Part shown: positions 40,711-43,355 of the stretch, piece after piece
Position numbering within the stretch: the stretch's first letter is position 1
How the letters are laid out: every line of letters begins with the position of its first letter
From: Ferruginivarius sediminum
Lineage (GTDB): Bacteria; Pseudomonadota; Alphaproteobacteria; Kiloniellales; Rhodovibrionaceae
Length of the DNA stretch: 43,355 bases
Reading direction: 5' to 3'
Assembly (NCBI RefSeq): GCF_003344765.1
Contig: NZ_QPMH01000028.1
Span: 1-43,355, forward strand
Position numbers and translations under genes: made by a program
The notes under the pieces: generated by a model
Databases searched by the model: none
The model's input: the letters and a program-made list of their open reading frames with translations, nothing else
Told to the model about the DNA's origin: nothing

Positions 40711-43056
40711 CTACCTCTCTGCGGTGGCGGCCGGTGGGTCGCCGGGAAGATGGGTCTCCCGCGGTATGCGCGGCAGGATGCAGGTGACGCGGGTGCCGTG
40801 ATCGGGGGCGGATTCCAGCTCGACCCGGCCGCCGTGGAGCTCCACCAAGCTTTTCACCAGTGAAAGGCCAAGGCCGGCGCCCGACTTGCGTGGGTGGCCG
40901 CGGACGAACTTGTGGAACACGTGCTCCTGTTCCTCGTGCGGGATACCCATGCCGGTGTCGTTGACCGACAGGCGCACATTGTCCCCATCCTGGCGAGCCG
41001 AGAGTACCACCTTTCCGCCCTCCGGGGTGAAGTTGAAGGCGTTGGAGAGAAGGTTGAACAGCGCCTGCTTCAACCGCCGGCTGTCGCAGATCAGGGTGCA
41101 ATCGCCATCGTCGCAATCCACGGCGAGTTCGATCCCCCGGTTGCGGGCGCGCTCGTGGGCAATGGTCTGCAGGTCCGTGAGCAGGGTGCGGACGTCCGTT
41201 TCCCCTTGTTCGAGTTCCAGGTAACCGGCCTCGATGGTGGCGAGATCCAGGATGTCGTTGATGAGGCCGATGAGGCGCTGCGAGGAATCGACGATGGCGC
41301 GGGCGTATTCGCCCTGGCGCGTGTTCAGCTTGCCAAAGAACTCGTTCTCCAGGATCTCCGCGAAGCCGACGATGGCGTTGAGCGGCGTGCGCAGCTCATA
41401 GGAGATGTTGGCGATGAACTCGGACTTGAGGCGGTCGGCGGTTTCCAGCGCCTCGGCGCGCTCGCGTAGCGCCCGCTCGACACGAAGCGAATCGGTGACG
41501 TCCAGATAGATGAACAGGCTTTGCCCGTCCGGCAGCGGCACCTGGGCCCAGTCCAGCTCCTTGCCGTCGGAGCGCACCATCCGCCCGCTGCGCGCGCCCG
41601 GCTCGGTTGCGCGCGCGACGATCGTCTCCTGCAAGGCGGGCCAGTCGCTCTCGTCGATATCGAAAAAGCGGCGGCCGTATTCCAGCACCTGCCGCACGTG
41701 CGGGCGGTCGCCCAGCCGGTCCAGGGGAAGCTGCCACATCTCGGAAAAGGCCTGGTTGGACAGGGCCAGACGCCCGTCGGCGCCGAACACGGCGACGGCT
41801 TCGTAGAGGTTGTCGATGGTCTCGCGCTGCACCTCGATCAGCGTGTTGAAGTTGCGCTCCAGCGTCAGGCGGTCGGTGACGTCCTCGTAGGTCATCAGCA
41901 CGCCGCCGAAGGGGTGGGGCGCCATGGTGATCTTCAGGGTGCTGCCGTCCGGCCGGTGCATCAGTTCCTCCTCGGCGTCGAGGAGGTTGCGCATCCGTAG
42001 CTGGCATTCCCGTTTGTAGGCCGGGAAATCCGTCTGCTCCGGCAGGCGCCGGCGCTCGCGAAGTGCCTCGATGACATCGTTCAGGTGCGGCTCGCCGTCG
42101 AGGAGCGTCTCTTCCAGTCCCCACAGTTCGACATAGGCGCCGTTGTAGAATTTCACGCGCAGGTCGGGGCCGTAAATGACGATGGCGGTGCCAAGATTCT
42201 CCAGTACGTCGGCGTGCGCGGCGATGTGGCGGGACAGCTCGCCCTCCACTTCCTCCTCGCGCGTGCGGTCGAGGGCAAGGCCGACCAGCGTGCCGTCGCG
42301 CAGCGGAATCTCCGTCAGGTCCATAAAGCGCCGCGCACCCTCGGCAACGAGATGATGGGTTTCGCGGCATGTCTGGCCGCTGTCACGCGCCCGCTCCGCA
42401 AGCCGCCGGCCGGCTTCGCCCAGGCCGCTGCCAAGCAGTTCGGCCTCGTCGGCACGCACCTCCTGGCGCGTCCGCCCGACGGCGCGGGCGTAGGCGGCGT
42501 TGCAGTCCACCACACGCAGGCTGGCATCGCGCCGCCAGAGCGGAGCGGGAAGCCGCTCGACAAGGTCCTCCAGAACGGCGTTCCGGGCCTCGGCGGACCG
42601 GCGGGCGGTCTCGCGCTCGCTGATGTCCGAGAACCAGATGACCGGACCTTCGGGGCCGGAAACGCCGTGGGCCTGGACCCATCGGCCATCCTCCGGCAGG
42701 GAAAGAACGAGCGTGAAGGCCTCGCCGGATTCACGAAGCCGCTGGCCGGCCTCCGACAGCCGTCGGCCGCTATTTTCAGAAAAGCATCGACAGACGGCGT
42801 CGAAATCGTCGATCGCCGCGTCGCCACCGAGAAGGTCCGCCAGTGAGCGGGAACAGCATGGCTTGGCGTCGAATGCGAACCACGCGGACGGCGCCGTCTC
42901 GATCCGCTGCTCCAACTGCCGGTACGCCCGCTGAACACGGTCCAGCCCGCGTGCCGCGACTTGCCAGCGATGGCGATACCACTGCATGCCGGCCAACGCC
43001 GCGACGGCGGCCAGGGCACAAGCGACTGCCAGTATCGTTGTCGGCGTTACCGTCAC
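40711..43056 (-). CDS. divL: DivL-type PAS-containing cell-cycle pseudo-histidine kinase
   Basis: A 781-residue protein with one N-terminal TM (TILAVACALAAVAALAGMQWY), several PAS-like domains (about 45-160, 165-275, 280-395, 400-525) and HisKA/HATPase domains. The H-box reads FIANISYELRTPLNAIVGFAEIL: the phospho-accepting His is Tyr (Tyr553, codon TAT at 41398-41400), the hallmark of DivL (Tyr550 in Caulobacter). The ATP-binding domain is intact in motif (NLLSNAFNFT, NDTGMGIPHEE, GAGLGLSLVKS). DivL binds phosphorylated DivK and controls the kinase/phosphatase balance of CckA and thus CtrA; the same role is inferred. It lies just behind ahcY, as in other alphaproteobacteria, but is separated from tsaE by a reductase gene and a MazF-like gene. 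Confidence 0.92.
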   Translation of the reverse strand: MTVTPTTILAVACALAAVAALAGMQWYRHRWQVAARGLDRVQRAYRQLEQRIETAPSAWFAFDAKPCCSRSLADLLGGDAAIDDFDAVCRCFSENSGRRLSEAGQRLRESGEAFTLVLSLPEDGRWVQAHGVSGPEGPVIWFSDISERETARRSAEARNAVLEDLVERLPAPLWRRDASLRVVDCNAAYARAVGRTRQEVRADEAELLGSGLGEAGRRLAERARDSGQTCRETHHLVAEGARRFMDLTEIPLRDGTLVGLALDRTREEEVEGELSRHIAAHADVLENLGTAIVIYGPDLRVKFYNGAYVELWGLEETLLDGEPHLNDVIEALRERRRLPEQTDFPAYKRECQLRMRNLLDAEEELMHRPDGSTLKITMAPHPFGGVLMTYEDVTDRLTLERNFNTLIEVQRETIDNLYEAVAVFGADGRLALSNQAFSEMWQLPLDRLGDRPHVRQVLEYGRRFFDIDESDWPALQETIVARATEPGARSGRMVRSDGKELDWAQVPLPDGQSLFIYLDVTDSLRVERALRERAEALETADRLKSEFIANISYELRTPLNAIVGFAEILENEFFGKLNTRQGEYARAIVDSSQRLIGLINDILDLATIEAGYLELEQGETDVRTLLTDLQTIAHERARNRGIELAVDCDDGDCTLICDSRRLKQALFNLLSNAFNFTPEGGKVVLSARQDGDNVRLSVNDTGMGIPHEEQEHVFHKFVRGHPRKSGAGLGLSLVKSLVELHGGRVELESAPDHGTRVTCILPRIPRETHLPGDPPAATAER

Positions 43057-43267
43057 AAAGGCGTTTACGTCGGGCCTCGCCGTGCGCGCCGCCGCCGTCG
43101 ATCGACGGCAGCCACCGCGAGCCCGTCCCCCCGTTTTCGCAGACGCGTTCAGTCGCGCGCGTGTAACGTTAGTTTAAGTTCACCTTCCAGTCGGGACAAG
43201 CGAAGTCGCCTCCAGCTCTTTCGCCTTTGGCGAACATCCCCTGTCCGACCCGCGTTCGTTTCCGCGT
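43057..43267. other. Intergenic region between ahcY and divL
   Basis: About 210 bases without a recognisable gene. It should contain the divL promoter or a leader if divL is co-transcribed with ahcY. I see no clear terminator for ahcY here. Confidence 0.5.
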
Positions 43268-43355
43268 TCAGTAGCGGTAGTGATCGGGCTTGAACGGCCC
43301 CTCGGCGGGCAGGCCCAGGTACTCGGCCTGCTTCGGGTTCATCTTGGTCAGCGGC
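43268..43355 (-). CDS. ahcY: Adenosylhomocysteinase, C-terminal end only
   Basis: The last 28 codons of a gene that continues beyond the window. They read LTKMNPKQAEYLGLP, EGPFKPDHYRY and stop TGA at 43268. The ending KPDHYRY is the near-invariant C-terminus of S-adenosylhomocysteine hydrolase; its penultimate Lys/Tyr region contributes to NAD binding in the tetramer. The enzyme hydrolyses SAH to adenosine and homocysteine and so supports methyltransferases such as the two in this window. The order ahcY-divL is seen in other alphaproteobacteria. Confidence 0.93.
   Translation of the reverse strand, partial: PLTKMNPKQAEYLGLPAEGPFKPDHYRY

Overview
The window is a GC-rich chromosomal segment, most likely from an alphaproteobacterium of the Rhodospirillales type. 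The main evidence is the gene string (ahcY)-divL ... tsaE-amgK-murU-addB-addA-trxA, the MmcB DNA repair protein, a DivL-type kinase with Tyr in place of the phospho-accepting His, and an alphaproteobacterial-style AddB. The orphan EhuB-like ectoine-binding protein, two chemoreceptors and several sensor kinases suggest a motile organism that copes with salt and changing oxygen. This placement is inferred from gene content, not from a marker-gene comparison.

Layout. 209-2893 (+): gmhA and hldE for ADP-heptose synthesis, then a translationally coupled membrane methyltransferase. 2894-3754: AT-rich stretch with a frameshifted secreted nuclease-like gene. 3755-5997: mmcB (-), then an ATGA-coupled HPr-kinase-like/PqqD pair (-) facing a small Tat-like, Gly/Ser/Pro-rich secreted peptide (+). 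6224-11859: a large chemoreceptor, an orphan ehuB, a coiled-coil membrane-anchored protein, an orphan LuxR-type response regulator and tRNA-Arg(CCG). 12094-18716: an unknown polytopic membrane protein, a PilZ-like/SAM-methyltransferase fusion, a six-TM histidine kinase and a FadL-type porin. 18723-24704: hemolysin III-like protein, lipoprotein lipase, ABC ATPase, CHCC zinc-finger protein and DNA polymerase I. 25233-29523: globin-coupled chemoreceptor, Crp/Fnr regulator and a soluble three-PAS histidine kinase, a plausible oxygen/redox-sensing patch. 29541-38882: a REP-like element and bidirectional terminator, then trxA, addA, addB, murU, amgK and tsaE (all -). 39012-43355: ferredoxin-NADP reductase (+), an orphan MazF/PemK toxin of lower GC, divL and the last codons of ahcY.

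How the genes work together. The long minus-strand operon tsaE-amgK-murU-addB-addA is held together by overlapping start/stop codons. It combines tRNA t6A synthesis, MurNAc recycling and double-strand break processing, with trxA behind it. DivL points to the CckA/CtrA cell-cycle circuit. The least explained unit is the kinase + PqqD + divergent Tat-like small peptide at 4283-5997. It looks like a stripped-down peptide-modification cassette and is the best candidate for an undescribed system here. The next candidates are the PilZ-like methyltransferase fusion and the structured palindromic elements after polA and before trxA.
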